From Kineosporia babensis (GTDB lineage: Bacteria > Actinomycetota > Actinomycetes > Actinomycetales > Kineosporiaceae): a stretch of DNA of 64,000 bases. This document shows positions 34,655 to 43,025 of this stretch, one piece after another. Position 1 is the first letter of the stretch. Each line of letters opens with the position of its first letter. The position numbers were made by a program, and so were the translations under genes. The notes below the pieces were generated by a model. That model was not told where the DNA came from, did not search any database, and was given only the letters and a program-made list of their open reading frames with translations. The DNA lies in the NCBI RefSeq assembly GCF_021129305.1, contig NZ_JAJOMB010000020.1, positions 62,001 through 126,000 of the forward strand. The letters run 5' to 3'.

Positions 34655-35358
34655 TGCGGGGCCCGGATCGAGTAGCCGAACCCGCGCACGGTGTGGATCA
34701 ACGGCTCGCGCCCGTCGTCGAGCTTGCGCCGCAGGTTGCTCACGAAGCGCTCCACCACACTCGCGTCGCCGCCGAAGTCGTACTGCCAGACCTGCTGCAG
34801 GATCTGGGCTTTGGACACCACCCGGCCGGCATTCAGCATCAGGTACCGCAGCAGCCGGAACTCGGTGGGCGACAGCTGCACCGCCTGGCCGCCGCGGGTC
34901 ACGCTGTGCACCGCCTCGTTCAGCTCCAGATCGGCCACCCGCAGCACCCCTTCGTCCTCGGCCGGCTCGTCGGCCGGGCGGGCGCGGCGCAGCAGGGCCT
35001 CCAGCCGGGCCGCCACCTCGACCACGCTGAACGGCTTGGTCACGTAGTCGTCCGCGCCCAGACGCAGCCCCCGCACCCGGTCCTCGACCGCGTCCCGGGC
35101 GGTCAGCAGCAGCACCGGCACCTGCTCACCCCGCGAGCGCAGCAGCTGCACCAGGTCGAACCCGTCCGTGCCGGGCAGCATCACGTCCAGCACCAGGGCG
35201 TCGAACTCGCCGTCGGGGATCTGCCGGAGCGCCTCGGCCACATCGGCCACTGCCGTCACCCGGAACCCGGAGAACTCCAGGGCCGAGCCGAGCAGATCGC
35301 GGATGCCCGGGTCGTCGTCCACCACAAGAATTCGGTCCGGCCTGATCACCCCGGTCAT
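34651..35358 (-). CDS. Response regulator, OmpR/PhoB type
   Basis: A 235-residue regulator. The receiver begins RILVVDDDPGIRDLL with acidic residues, phospho-acceptor Asp in ALVLDVMLPGTDG, and Lys in DDYVTKPFSV. The C-terminal winged helix reads VQLSPTEFRLLRYLMLNAGRVVSK and DASVVERFVSNLRRKLDDG. It should bind tandem 11-bp repeats like those at 35409 and 32179. It is cotranscribed with its kinase. Confidence 0.94.
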   Translation of the reverse strand: MTGVIRPDRILVVDDDPGIRDLLGSALEFSGFRVTAVADVAEALRQIPDGEFDALVLDVMLPGTDGFDLVQLLRSRGEQVPVLLLTARDAVEDRVRGLRLGADDYVTKPFSVVEVAARLEALLRRARPADEPAEDEGVLRVADLELNEAVHSVTRGGQAVQLSPTEFRLLRYLMLNAGRVVSKAQILQQVWQYDFGGDASVVERFVSNLRRKLDDGREPLIHTVRGFGYSIRAPH

Positions 35359-35408
35359 CCTGCCATCCGCCGGGCCGGGCTCCGGTTCTGCGGGGCTTTC
35401 CGGGACGA

Positions 35409-35430
35409 ACCGTCAGCTGACCGTCAGGTT
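35409..35430 (+). promoter_or_regulatory. Tandem 11-bp direct repeat upstream of the MMPL gene
   Basis: ACCGTCAGCTG (35409-35419) is followed directly by ACCGTCAGGTT (35420-35430). The second copy lies 95 nt before the ATG at 35517 and 50 nt beyond the start of the divergent response regulator gene. It repeats the sequence and 11-bp spacing found at 32179, so one OmpR-type protein probably binds both. Confidence 0.65.
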
Positions 35431-35516
35431 CCGCGAGGTGAAGCCGTCGGCTGGGCTCGCTGGCATAGGGATCCGACCGGGCGAGAGCCGTCCGGTCCCT
35501 GATCCCGAGGGTTGAC

Positions 35517-37679
35517 ATGGCATCCGCTCTGTACCGTCTCGGCCGGTTCTCCTACCGGCGCCGGCTGCTGGTCCTGACCGGCTGGCTGCTCGTGCTGCTG
35601 GCGGTGGTGGGTACGGCCGGGAAACTCGGCCCGAATCTCGACGACGAGTTCTCGCTGCCCGGTTCCGGTTCCCAACAAGCAATGGACGATCTCGGCGGGG
35701 CGATCCCCGCGGCCGCCGGTACCAGCGCCCAGCTGGTTTTCCAGGCGCCGGACGGCGCCCGGATCACCGATCAGCAGTACCAGCAGCCGATCCAGCAGGC
35801 GCTGGCCGCGGCCGCCGAGGCTCCTCAGGTGGCCGCGGTGAGCAATCCCTTCGAGACCGGCACCGTCTCGCCAGACGGCAGCACCGCCCTGGCCAGCGTC
35901 TCCTACCCGGTCGAGAACGCGGAGCTGGAGTCGGACGCGTTGTCCGAGCTGGAGGCCGGGGTCGAGGTGGCGCGCCAGGCCGGTCTGAGCGTCGAGACCG
36001 GTGGTCAGGCGTATTCCGACCTGCCCGGTGGCGTGCACGCGACCGAGCTGATCGGGGTCGGCGTGGCCGTGCTGATCCTGCTGGTCACCTTCGGCTCGAT
36101 GCTCGCTGCGGGGATCCCGCTGATCACCGCGCTGATCGGGGTCGGGATCGGGATGGCCGGGCTGATGGCCGCCTCGCACGCGTTCACCATCTCCTCCACC
36201 GCCCCCACCCTGTCGCTGATGCTGGGCCTGGCCGTCGGCCTGGACTACGCCCTGTTCCTGGTCTCCCGGCACCGCCGGCAGCTGGCCGAGGGCATGCCGG
36301 TCGCGGAGTCGGTGGCCCGGGCCAACGGCACCGCCGGCAGCGCCGTGCTCTTCGCCGGCGCCACCGTGGTCATCGCGCTGCTGGGTCTGGCCGTGGCCGG
36401 CGTGCCGATGCTGACCGTGATGGGCCTGAGCGCCGCGGCGGCCGTGACCGTCGCCGTCCTGGTCGCCCTCACCCTGGTACCGGCCCTGCTCGCCTACTGC
36501 GGGGAACGCCTGCGCCCCCAGCAGCGTCGCCCGGAAACCACCAATGCGAGCGAACGCTGGGTCAAGGGGGCTTCCCGCCGCCCCTGGCTCACCGTCGTCG
36601 CCGGCATCGCAGCCCTGGCCTTCCTGGCCGTGCCGGCTGCCGATCTGGAACTGGCTCTGCCGGACAACTCCACCGCCGCGGCCGAGAGCACCGAACGCAA
36701 GACCTACGACATCGTCGAGGAGAAGTTCGGCCCCGGCGCCAACGGCCCGCTGATGGTGGTCGCCGACACCCAGGGCCACGACGAACCCCAGCGCTCGGCC
36801 CAGGCCGTCGCCGAACACCTGCAGGCCCTGCCGGGCGTCGCCCAGGCGGTACCGGGCGCCGTGGCCGAGGACGGCTCGGTGGCCGTGGTGCAGGTCGTGC
36901 CCACCACCGGCCCCCGGGATGCGGCCACCGCCGACCTGGTCACCGAGATCCGGGCCGCCGAGCCGCAGATTCTGGCCGACACCGGAACCCCGACCCAGGT
37001 CACCGGCCAGACCGCGATCCAGATCGACCTGTCCGAGAAGCTCGCGGACGCGCTGGTGCCCTACGGCGTCGTGGTGGCCGGGCTGTCGCTGATCCTGCTG
37101 ATGATGGTGTTCCGCTCGATCGCGGTGCCGGTGAAGGCCACCCTGGGCTACCTGCTCTCGATCGGCGCCGCCCTCGGCCTGACCGTCGCGGTGTTCCAGT
37201 GGGGCTGGGCCCTGGACCTGTTCGGCGTGGAGGAAGCCGGTCCGATGATCAGCTTCATGCCGATCGTGCTGATGTCGGTGCTGTTCGGGCTGGCCATGGA
37301 CTACGAGGTCTTTCTCGTCTCCGGCATGCGCGAGCACTACGTGCACACCGGTGACCCCCAGGACGCGGTGTTCACCGGCGCCCGGCTGGCCGGCCGGGTG
37401 GTGATCGCCGCCGCGCTGATCATGATCGGGGTCTTCGCCAGTTTCACCCTGAGCGACAACCCGACGATCATGAGCATCGCCTTCGCCCTGGCCGCCGGTG
37501 TTCTGGTGGACGCCTTCGTGGTCCGGATGACGCTGGTCCCGGCCGTGCTCACGCTCCTGGGCCGCCGGGCCTGGTGGCTCCCGGCCTGGCTGGAGCGTCT
37601 GCTGCCGGACCTCGACGTGGAAGGCGCCAAGCTTCCCAGCGCCCCGGCCGAGCAGCCGACCGCAATGACCATCACGTGA
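35517..37679 (+). CDS. MMPL-family RND transporter
   Basis: A 720-residue membrane transporter with two repeats of the RND fold. Each has one N-terminal helix, an extracellular domain and five more helices, the usual MMPL plan. Typical pieces are LMLGLAVGLDYALFLVSRHR and its counterpart LMSVLFGLAMDYEVFLVSGMREH, both with the charged Asp-Tyr of the proton path. MMPL proteins export lipids or lipid-linked molecules. The ATG has GAGGG 5 nt upstream. The stop overlaps the next gene. Confidence 0.93.
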   Translation: MASALYRLGRFSYRRRLLVLTGWLLVLLAVVGTAGKLGPNLDDEFSLPGSGSQQAMDDLGGAIPAAAGTSAQLVFQAPDGARITDQQYQQPIQQALAAAAEAPQVAAVSNPFETGTVSPDGSTALASVSYPVENAELESDALSELEAGVEVARQAGLSVETGGQAYSDLPGGVHATELIGVGVAVLILLVTFGSMLAAGIPLITALIGVGIGMAGLMAASHAFTISSTAPTLSLMLGLAVGLDYALFLVSRHRRQLAEGMPVAESVARANGTAGSAVLFAGATVVIALLGLAVAGVPMLTVMGLSAAAAVTVAVLVALTLVPALLAYCGERLRPQQRRPETTNASERWVKGASRRPWLTVVAGIAALAFLAVPAADLELALPDNSTAAAESTERKTYDIVEEKFGPGANGPLMVVADTQGHDEPQRSAQAVAEHLQALPGVAQAVPGAVAEDGSVAVVQVVPTTGPRDAATADLVTEIRAAEPQILADTGTPTQVTGQTAIQIDLSEKLADALVPYGVVVAGLSLILLMMVFRSIAVPVKATLGYLLSIGAALGLTVAVFQWGWALDLFGVEEAGPMISFMPIVLMSVLFGLAMDYEVFLVSGMREHYVHTGDPQDAVFTGARLAGRVVIAAALIMIGVFASFTLSDNPTIMSIAFALAAGVLVDAFVVRMTLVPAVLTLLGRRAWWLPAWLERLLPDLDVEGAKLPSAPAEQPTAMTIT

Positions 37680-38293
37680 AACTCCGAGTGATCGCGGCCG
37701 CCACGCTGGTGATGCTGATCGCGCTCATCACCGCCGAGTTCGTGGTGGCCCATCAGGTGCGCAGCCGGATAACCGAGGCCCTGAGTTGCGCAGCCGACGG
37801 CGCGGCCACCCCCGAGGTCTCGCTGGGCCACACCCCGGTCCTGCTCGAGCTGGCCACCGGCGGACTCGGCCCGGTCACCCTGACCTTCGACTACGACTCC
37901 GTCGCGGAGCGGATCGGCGCTCAGGTGCAGGCCCTCTCCGGCGCCACCCTCGGCGAACAGGACGGCCTGCTCACCATCACCCTGCAGGAGCAGATGCTCG
38001 GCCGACCGCTGAAAGTCCTGCTGGACTTGACCACTGACGGCTCCAGCCTGGTCCTCACGCCCCAGAGCCTGGTCATCGGCGACCGGCAGGTGCAGGCGGC
38101 GCTGCTGCAGCGGCTCACCGGCGAGCAAGACGCCCTCGAGCCCCGGACCTTCGACCCCGAACTACCGGAAGGCGTCTCCTTGGAAAAGGTGTCGGCCACC
38201 TCGGACGGTCTCGCCGTGACGGTCGCGATCGATAAGGTCACGGGCCATGGCCAGTGCAGTCGTGATGGTGAACGGACTCCCGGGCTCGGGTAA
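37676..38293 (+). CDS. LmeA/DUF2993-like secreted lipid-binding protein
   Basis: A 205-residue protein with an N-terminal membrane/signal segment (VIAAATLVMLIALITAEFVVA) and a DUF2993-like body (PEVSLGHTPVLLELATGG, FDYDSVAERIGAQV, PLKVLLDLTTDGSSLVLTPQSLVIG). The family includes mycobacterial LmeA, a phospholipid-binding envelope protein. The GTG overlaps the MMPL stop as GTGA. The 3' end runs 47 nt into the next gene in another frame, giving an atypical hydrophilic tail (HGQCSRDGERTPGLG). Confidence 0.75.
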   Translation: MKLRVIAAATLVMLIALITAEFVVAHQVRSRITEALSCAADGAATPEVSLGHTPVLLELATGGLGPVTLTFDYDSVAERIGAQVQALSGATLGEQDGLLTITLQEQMLGRPLKVLLDLTTDGSSLVLTPQSLVIGDRQVQAALLQRLTGEQDALEPRTFDPELPEGVSLEKVSATSDGLAVTVAIDKVTGHGQCSRDGERTPGLG

Positions 38294-38789
38294 GACCACC
38301 CTGGCCACCTCCTTGGGCCGGTGCCTGGACATCCCGGTTCTCGCCAAGGACCGGTTCAAGGAGAGCCTGGCCGACCTCGTCGGCCCGGCCGCGCCCCGGG
38401 CCCTGCTCGGCCGGATCGCGATGGACACGATCTGGTCGCTGGCCGAAGGGCTCACCGGGCCGGTCATCGTCGAGTCCTGGTGGTTCCGGCCCCGCGACCG
38501 GGAATTCGCCCGGGCCGGGATCACCAGGTCTGAGGCCCGAACGGTGCTGGAGATCTGGTGCGACGTCCCGATCGACGTGGCTCAGCAGCGGTATCGCGAT
38601 CGCACTCGCCACCGCGTGCACCAGGACGAGCGGGACATGACCGAGGAGTGGAGGGACTGGGCCGCCCGCGGTGCCCCGCTGGATCTGGGGAAAGTGCTGC
38701 GGGTGGACACGACCGGACCGGTCGATCTGGGCCGGCTGACAGCGTGGGTGCGGGACCCGGAGGATCCCGCACCCACGCTGACGCGGTAA
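38247..38789 (+). CDS. P-loop kinase-like protein
   Basis: A 180-residue nucleotide-binding protein. Walker A is VNGLPGSGKTTLATSL near residues 8-23, followed by AKDRFKESLAD with a catalytic-type Asp and by VIVESWWFRP as the second acidic strand. This is the layout of small AAA_33/zeta-like kinases that phosphorylate a small molecule. The substrate is not evident. It overlaps the LmeA-like gene by 47 nt. Its last 16 codons contain a perfect 15-bp inverted repeat. Confidence 0.78.
   Translation: MASAVVMVNGLPGSGKTTLATSLGRCLDIPVLAKDRFKESLADLVGPAAPRALLGRIAMDTIWSLAEGLTGPVIVESWWFRPRDREFARAGITRSEARTVLEIWCDVPIDVAQQRYRDRTRHRVHQDERDMTEEWRDWAARGAPLDLGKVLRVDTTGPVDLGRLTAWVRDPEDPAPTLTR
38741..38779. terminator. 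Perfect 15-bp stem-loop inside the 3' end of the kinase gene
   Basis: AGCGTGGGTGCGGGA (38741-38755) pairs perfectly with TCCCGCACCCACGCT (38765-38779) around a 9-nt loop. It lies within the last codons of the kinase gene and 12 nt beyond the end of the converging arabinofuranosidase gene, so it can stop transcripts from either side. No T-run follows. Confidence 0.65.
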
Positions 38790-38790
38790 G

Positions 38791-41502
38791 TCAGCCCAGC
38801 GCAGGCAGTTTCACCGTCTGCATCGGAGTACGGTTACCGGCCCGGTCGGTGGCCGTGTACTCCAGGATCTGCGGTTCTTCGCGCAGCGCCCGGGTGAACG
38901 GCTCCTGGTACACGCCCAGGAACGTCTCCTCGGTGCGCCACTGGATCCGGTCCAGGCCGGAGACGTCGTCCTTGGCGTCGAGAGTCACCTCTACGCTGCT
39001 GGATCCGAGCGAACGGACGCGGACGGTCGGCACCGGCGCCGTGGTGTCCACGTCGATCTCGCGCACCGCGTGCACGGTCCGGCCGGTGGCATCGGTGGCC
39101 CGGGCCCGCACCCGATAACGCCCGTCGGTCTCCAGGGCGAGAGAGCCCGAGACGGGCGTCCACTCGTCCTGGGTGGCGATCTCGACCGAAGCAATACCCG
39201 GGCCCGGCGAAACCACGGCGACCGAAACCGAAGGCGCGCTGGTGTACCAGCCCGACGAGGCCCGCTCCCCCGCCACGTCCACCCGGATCACCGGCGCCGC
39301 ATGCTCGGAACCGACGTCCGCAGGCAGCTCCCAGACCACCACGTCCTCAACGGATTCCGCAGACCGGAACATCTGGAACCCCGGACCCGAAGCTTCGGGA
39401 CGCTCGGTCCAGGTGTGACCGGCCGGCAACTCCCAGTCGGTGGTCCCGCGGCGCGCAACAGCTGGGTTGTCGAGCGTGCTGGCGGCCGCAGAATTGAGGA
39501 CGCTGATGGTCTCGGATCGGCTCAACAGCCCGGCTTTGGCTGCCTGGACGGCATTGTGGTGAACCGCAGCCAGGAAGTCCTGCGTACGGGAGTAGCCACC
39601 GTTCGACCACAAGCCGGTCAGGAACGACCAGCCGTCCTGATCCTTGCGGTCGGGCACCCCACTGTCGCCGCCCTCACCCAGGAAGGCGATCCGCTCGTCC
39701 TCGATCCGGACGTACAGGTGGTAGCGGTGATCACCGCCCGACCAGGCCGGCTCGAACGTGTGCCCCAGGGCGTTGACCAGGTCGCCGTCCGGCTGGAATC
39801 CGCTCAGCGTGCCGTCGAGAAGGCGGAACGCGGCCGGGGCCACCGTGCGGGTGGTGGTGGCGTCGTCGCGGGCCATCAGCACCGTCGGGCCGAGTTCCAG
39901 ACTGGCCAGGGTGGGGTCGTCCGTCGTCGGGACCAGCCGCAGTTTCAGCGGCATCTCGATGATGATGCAGTCACCGGCCGCGAACTCACGCCGGATCGTG
40001 ACGAACCCCGGATGCTGTTGTTCGAGCTCGATCTCGTGGTCGTTCACCGTGACCAGCTCCGAACCCCGGGCCCAGCTCGGGATCCGCACGTGCACCGCGT
40101 ACGTACCCGCCACGTCGAGCTTCAGCGCGACCTGACCCTCCCGCGGATAACGGGTTTCCAAGGTGACCGTGCCATCGGCCCACTTCACCTGCGAGGGGAT
40201 GTACTGCAGCACGAACAGCTCACCCGGCGCCTGGAAGAACACCGATTCCTGGTGCTTGACATGGCTTTCCAGGCCGGTTCCGCCGCAGCAGGTTCCGACG
40301 TTGCCGTACTCACGGACCGCACCCGGGTCGACCGGGTACATGTACACGACCTCGGGATCGACGTCCGAGCTGACGTCGGCCCGCGAGCCCACGATGTGAT
40401 TCAGCCAGGCGCGCTCGGCGTAGTCGGCGTAGCGCACGTCCAGGGTGTGGGCGAACAGGCCACGGCCGATCTTGAGCAGGTTGTACGTGGCACAGGTCTC
40501 GGCGTTGCGGCGGCCGATGAAGCGGGACACGGCCTCGGCCGGACCCCAGAGTTCGCCCTCGCCGGTACCGCCGTGCGCGAACGTGCGGCCGGGCACGACC
40601 TGGTCCCAGAGGTTGAGCACGGCCTCGAGGTAGCGGGATTCACCAGTGGCCTCGTACTGCCCCAGATGCCCGACCAGCATGGGCAGGTGCTGGTTGGCGT
40701 GCATCCCGTCGAGAATGTCCTGCCCGGCCGCACCCGCGTCCAGCAGGCTGTCCATCTCGAAGGCGGAAGCAGCCTCCAGGAAGGACTTCTCGCCGGTGAT
40801 CCGGTACAGCGCCACCATGCTCTCGTTCATCCCGCCGTACTCACCGGCGATGTAGAGCGACCACATTCGCTGCAGCTGCTCACGTTCCACCCGCTGCATC
40901 CGGGCGGCCGTCCAGTGCCCCATCGCGGTGACCACGTCGAGGGCCTGCTGCGAACCGGTGTGCTCGTAGGCGTCGAGCAGCCCGGCCATGATCTTGTGAC
41001 AGGTGTACCAGGGCGCCCAGATCTCCCCGTAGGGCGCCATGCCCTCCAGCCGGTCGAACTGCCATTCCCCGTACGCAGCGAGGAATCCCGGATGGGTGAA
41101 CCGCTTGGTCTCGGCCAGCGCAGCCTGAACCTCGGCCAGACCGGCAACCATCTCGTCCGACTTCTGCCGGAACACCTCCTCCCCCGTCGAGGCGTAGGCC
41201 AGGGCGAGCATGGACAGGAAGTGCCCGGCGTAGTGCCCACGCAACAGGCTGGCGGTGGGCGCGACCCCGGCGCCCGGGTAGTCGGCACCGGACCAAGGCT
41301 GTTCGTCCGGGTGACCGAAATCTTCCCAGTTACCCGGCGGCACAGCGCCCTTGGTGTCCAGACCGGCGTTGGCCCGGAACACCGCGAGCGCCCGGTCCAC
41401 CGGGTAGACCCGGGCCAGGTGGAGCATCTGGTCCTGGGCGCGCGACTGCACGCCGTCGAGCAGGGTGACGTCGGAGAGCGGGAAGGGCTGGGCGAGCGTC
41501 AA
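38791..41502 (-). CDS. GH127 beta-L-arabinofuranosidase (DUF1680 type), cytosolic
   Basis: A 903-residue glycosidase. The alpha/alpha-barrel spans about 1-430, with beta-sandwich domains behind. The GH127 active site is intact: E335-T-C337 in NAETCATYNLLK and C405-C406 in GTCCGGTG, equivalent to the zinc ligands and catalytic Cys of HypBA1. That enzyme releases L-arabinose from beta-linked arabinose on hydroxyproline. The C-terminal 200 residues look like an added Ig/F5-type module (RVRARATDATGRTV). There is no signal peptide. It is the last gene of the peptide-import operon, with a 4-nt overlap upstream. Confidence 0.88.
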   Translation of the reverse strand: MTLAQPFPLSDVTLLDGVQSRAQDQMLHLARVYPVDRALAVFRANAGLDTKGAVPPGNWEDFGHPDEQPWSGADYPGAGVAPTASLLRGHYAGHFLSMLALAYASTGEEVFRQKSDEMVAGLAEVQAALAETKRFTHPGFLAAYGEWQFDRLEGMAPYGEIWAPWYTCHKIMAGLLDAYEHTGSQQALDVVTAMGHWTAARMQRVEREQLQRMWSLYIAGEYGGMNESMVALYRITGEKSFLEAASAFEMDSLLDAGAAGQDILDGMHANQHLPMLVGHLGQYEATGESRYLEAVLNLWDQVVPGRTFAHGGTGEGELWGPAEAVSRFIGRRNAETCATYNLLKIGRGLFAHTLDVRYADYAERAWLNHIVGSRADVSSDVDPEVVYMYPVDPGAVREYGNVGTCCGGTGLESHVKHQESVFFQAPGELFVLQYIPSQVKWADGTVTLETRYPREGQVALKLDVAGTYAVHVRIPSWARGSELVTVNDHEIELEQQHPGFVTIRREFAAGDCIIIEMPLKLRLVPTTDDPTLASLELGPTVLMARDDATTTRTVAPAAFRLLDGTLSGFQPDGDLVNALGHTFEPAWSGGDHRYHLYVRIEDERIAFLGEGGDSGVPDRKDQDGWSFLTGLWSNGGYSRTQDFLAAVHHNAVQAAKAGLLSRSETISVLNSAAASTLDNPAVARRGTTDWELPAGHTWTERPEASGPGFQMFRSAESVEDVVVWELPADVGSEHAAPVIRVDVAGERASSGWYTSAPSVSVAVVSPGPGIASVEIATQDEWTPVSGSLALETDGRYRVRARATDATGRTVHAVREIDVDTTAPVPTVRVRSLGSSSVEVTLDAKDDVSGLDRIQWRTEETFLGVYQEPFTRALREEPQILEYTATDRAGNRTPMQTVKLPALG

Positions 41503-43025
41503 CGCGTTTTCTCCTGGGTCCAGCGTTCGAGTCCGGCGGCGTCGATCGGCAGCGCCCCGGAGAGCACCTCGTGGCCGTTTTCGGTGACCAGCAGGTCGTC
41601 CTCGATCCGCACGCCGATCCCGCGCAGTTCCGGCGGCACGGTCTCGTCGTGGGCGTGGAAGTACAGACCGGGCTCGACCGTCATCACCATGTCGGCCTGC
41701 ATGGTGGCGCCGGCGTACTGCTCGTAGGCCGAGTTGCCGCAGTCGTGCACGTCCAGGCCGAGGTGGTGGCCGATGCCGCAGACGATGTACCGGCGATGCT
41801 GCTGCCCTTCCGGGGCCAGCGCCTCGTCGACCGAGACCGGCAGCAGACCCCAGTCGTGCAGGCCTTCGGCCAGGACCTCGAGCGAGGCGAAATGGAAGTC
41901 GGAGTACTGGTTCCCGGCCCGGACCTGGGCCATGCCGGCCCGGTGCGAGGCCTCGACCAGATCGTGCACCTTGCGCTGGACCTCGGTGAACGCCCCGCCG
42001 ACGGGCAGCGTGCGGGTGACGTCGGCGGTGTACAGCGAGCGGGCCTCCACCCCCATGTCCAGCAGCAGTGTCTCGCCGGGCAGGATCGGGCCGTCGCAGC
42101 GCACCCAGTGCAGGATCGGGGCGTGCGGGCCGGAGCCGACGATGGTGGCGTAGCCCGGTCCGTTGCCGAACGTGCGGGCGTACCGGTCGAACGTGCCCTG
42201 CAGCCAGCGTTCGCCCAGGCCTTCGGCCGAGGCGCGCGGGATCTCGGCCGCGACGGCCTCGAATCCGCCGACCGTGGCGTCGATCGCCTCACGGAGCTGG
42301 GCGAGTTCCCAGTCGTCCTTGATCATGCGCAGATTGGAGACGATCTCGGCCAGTCCGTCGGACGGCGCGGGCTTGTGGATGTCGGCCACCGGGCGCACGG
42401 GCAGGTCCAGCGCTCGGGACCAGGCGTCCACCCCGGCGGACGGGCCCACCCAGAGTTCGCCGTGGGTGGCGCTGGCGTAGAAGTTCTTCTCGCTGGGGCC
42501 GGCCGGCGGAGGGATGTACAGGACGGACTCGTGCCCACCCTCGCGCGGCGTCATCACCAGCACGGCGCCTTCGGTCTGGCACGAGGTGGCCCAGACGAAG
42601 TCGCTGTCGGCGCGGAAGGCGTAGTCGGCGTCACCGTTGCGGTTGGGCGCCTGGCCGGCTTCCAGCACGATGGTCTGGCCGGGCATGGCCGCGCTCAGCC
42701 GGGCCCGGTGGTCGGCGGCCGCCTGAGCGGCGGCGGCATCGACGGGGGCGGCAACGTCGCGCTCGCCCCAGCCTTGCGCAATCCACTGCTGGAAGCCGGT
42801 GCTCACCTCGCCCAGACGGGGCGGCCGGGTGCCGATCCAGCGCGGGCGACGGTCGGCCGGGGCCGGTCGAGCACCGTCTATTTCTTGCGACGGCCTGTTA
42901 TCGCCGGTCGGAGTGGTGGCCGGGGAGGTGGGCGTAGCGCCCCCGGTCGGCGCCGTGGGAGTGGCGCTCTCCGCGCCCATCACGTCTGTCCCGTCCGGTG
43001 TTGCCGGCGTGCTGTTCGGGTTCAT
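41499..43025 (-). CDS. M24-family aminopeptidase P-like peptidase (Xaa-Pro type)
   Basis: A 508-residue pita-bread metallopeptidase that should remove an N-terminal residue before proline. A Thr/Pro/Ala-rich head of about 60 residues precedes a creatinase-like N-domain. The metal ligands are present in order: LLLDMGVE, LYTADVTRTLPV, GIGHHLGLDVHD, TVEPGLY and VRIEDDLL. Overlaps of 4 nt with the genes on both sides place it in the peptide-import operon, next to a prolyl aminopeptidase. Confidence 0.9.
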   Translation of the reverse strand: MNPNSTPATPDGTDVMGAESATPTAPTGGATPTSPATTPTGDNRPSQEIDGARPAPADRRPRWIGTRPPRLGEVSTGFQQWIAQGWGERDVAAPVDAAAAQAAADHRARLSAAMPGQTIVLEAGQAPNRNGDADYAFRADSDFVWATSCQTEGAVLVMTPREGGHESVLYIPPPAGPSEKNFYASATHGELWVGPSAGVDAWSRALDLPVRPVADIHKPAPSDGLAEIVSNLRMIKDDWELAQLREAIDATVGGFEAVAAEIPRASAEGLGERWLQGTFDRYARTFGNGPGYATIVGSGPHAPILHWVRCDGPILPGETLLLDMGVEARSLYTADVTRTLPVGGAFTEVQRKVHDLVEASHRAGMAQVRAGNQYSDFHFASLEVLAEGLHDWGLLPVSVDEALAPEGQQHRRYIVCGIGHHLGLDVHDCGNSAYEQYAGATMQADMVMTVEPGLYFHAHDETVPPELRGIGVRIEDDLLVTENGHEVLSGALPIDAAGLERWTQEKTR

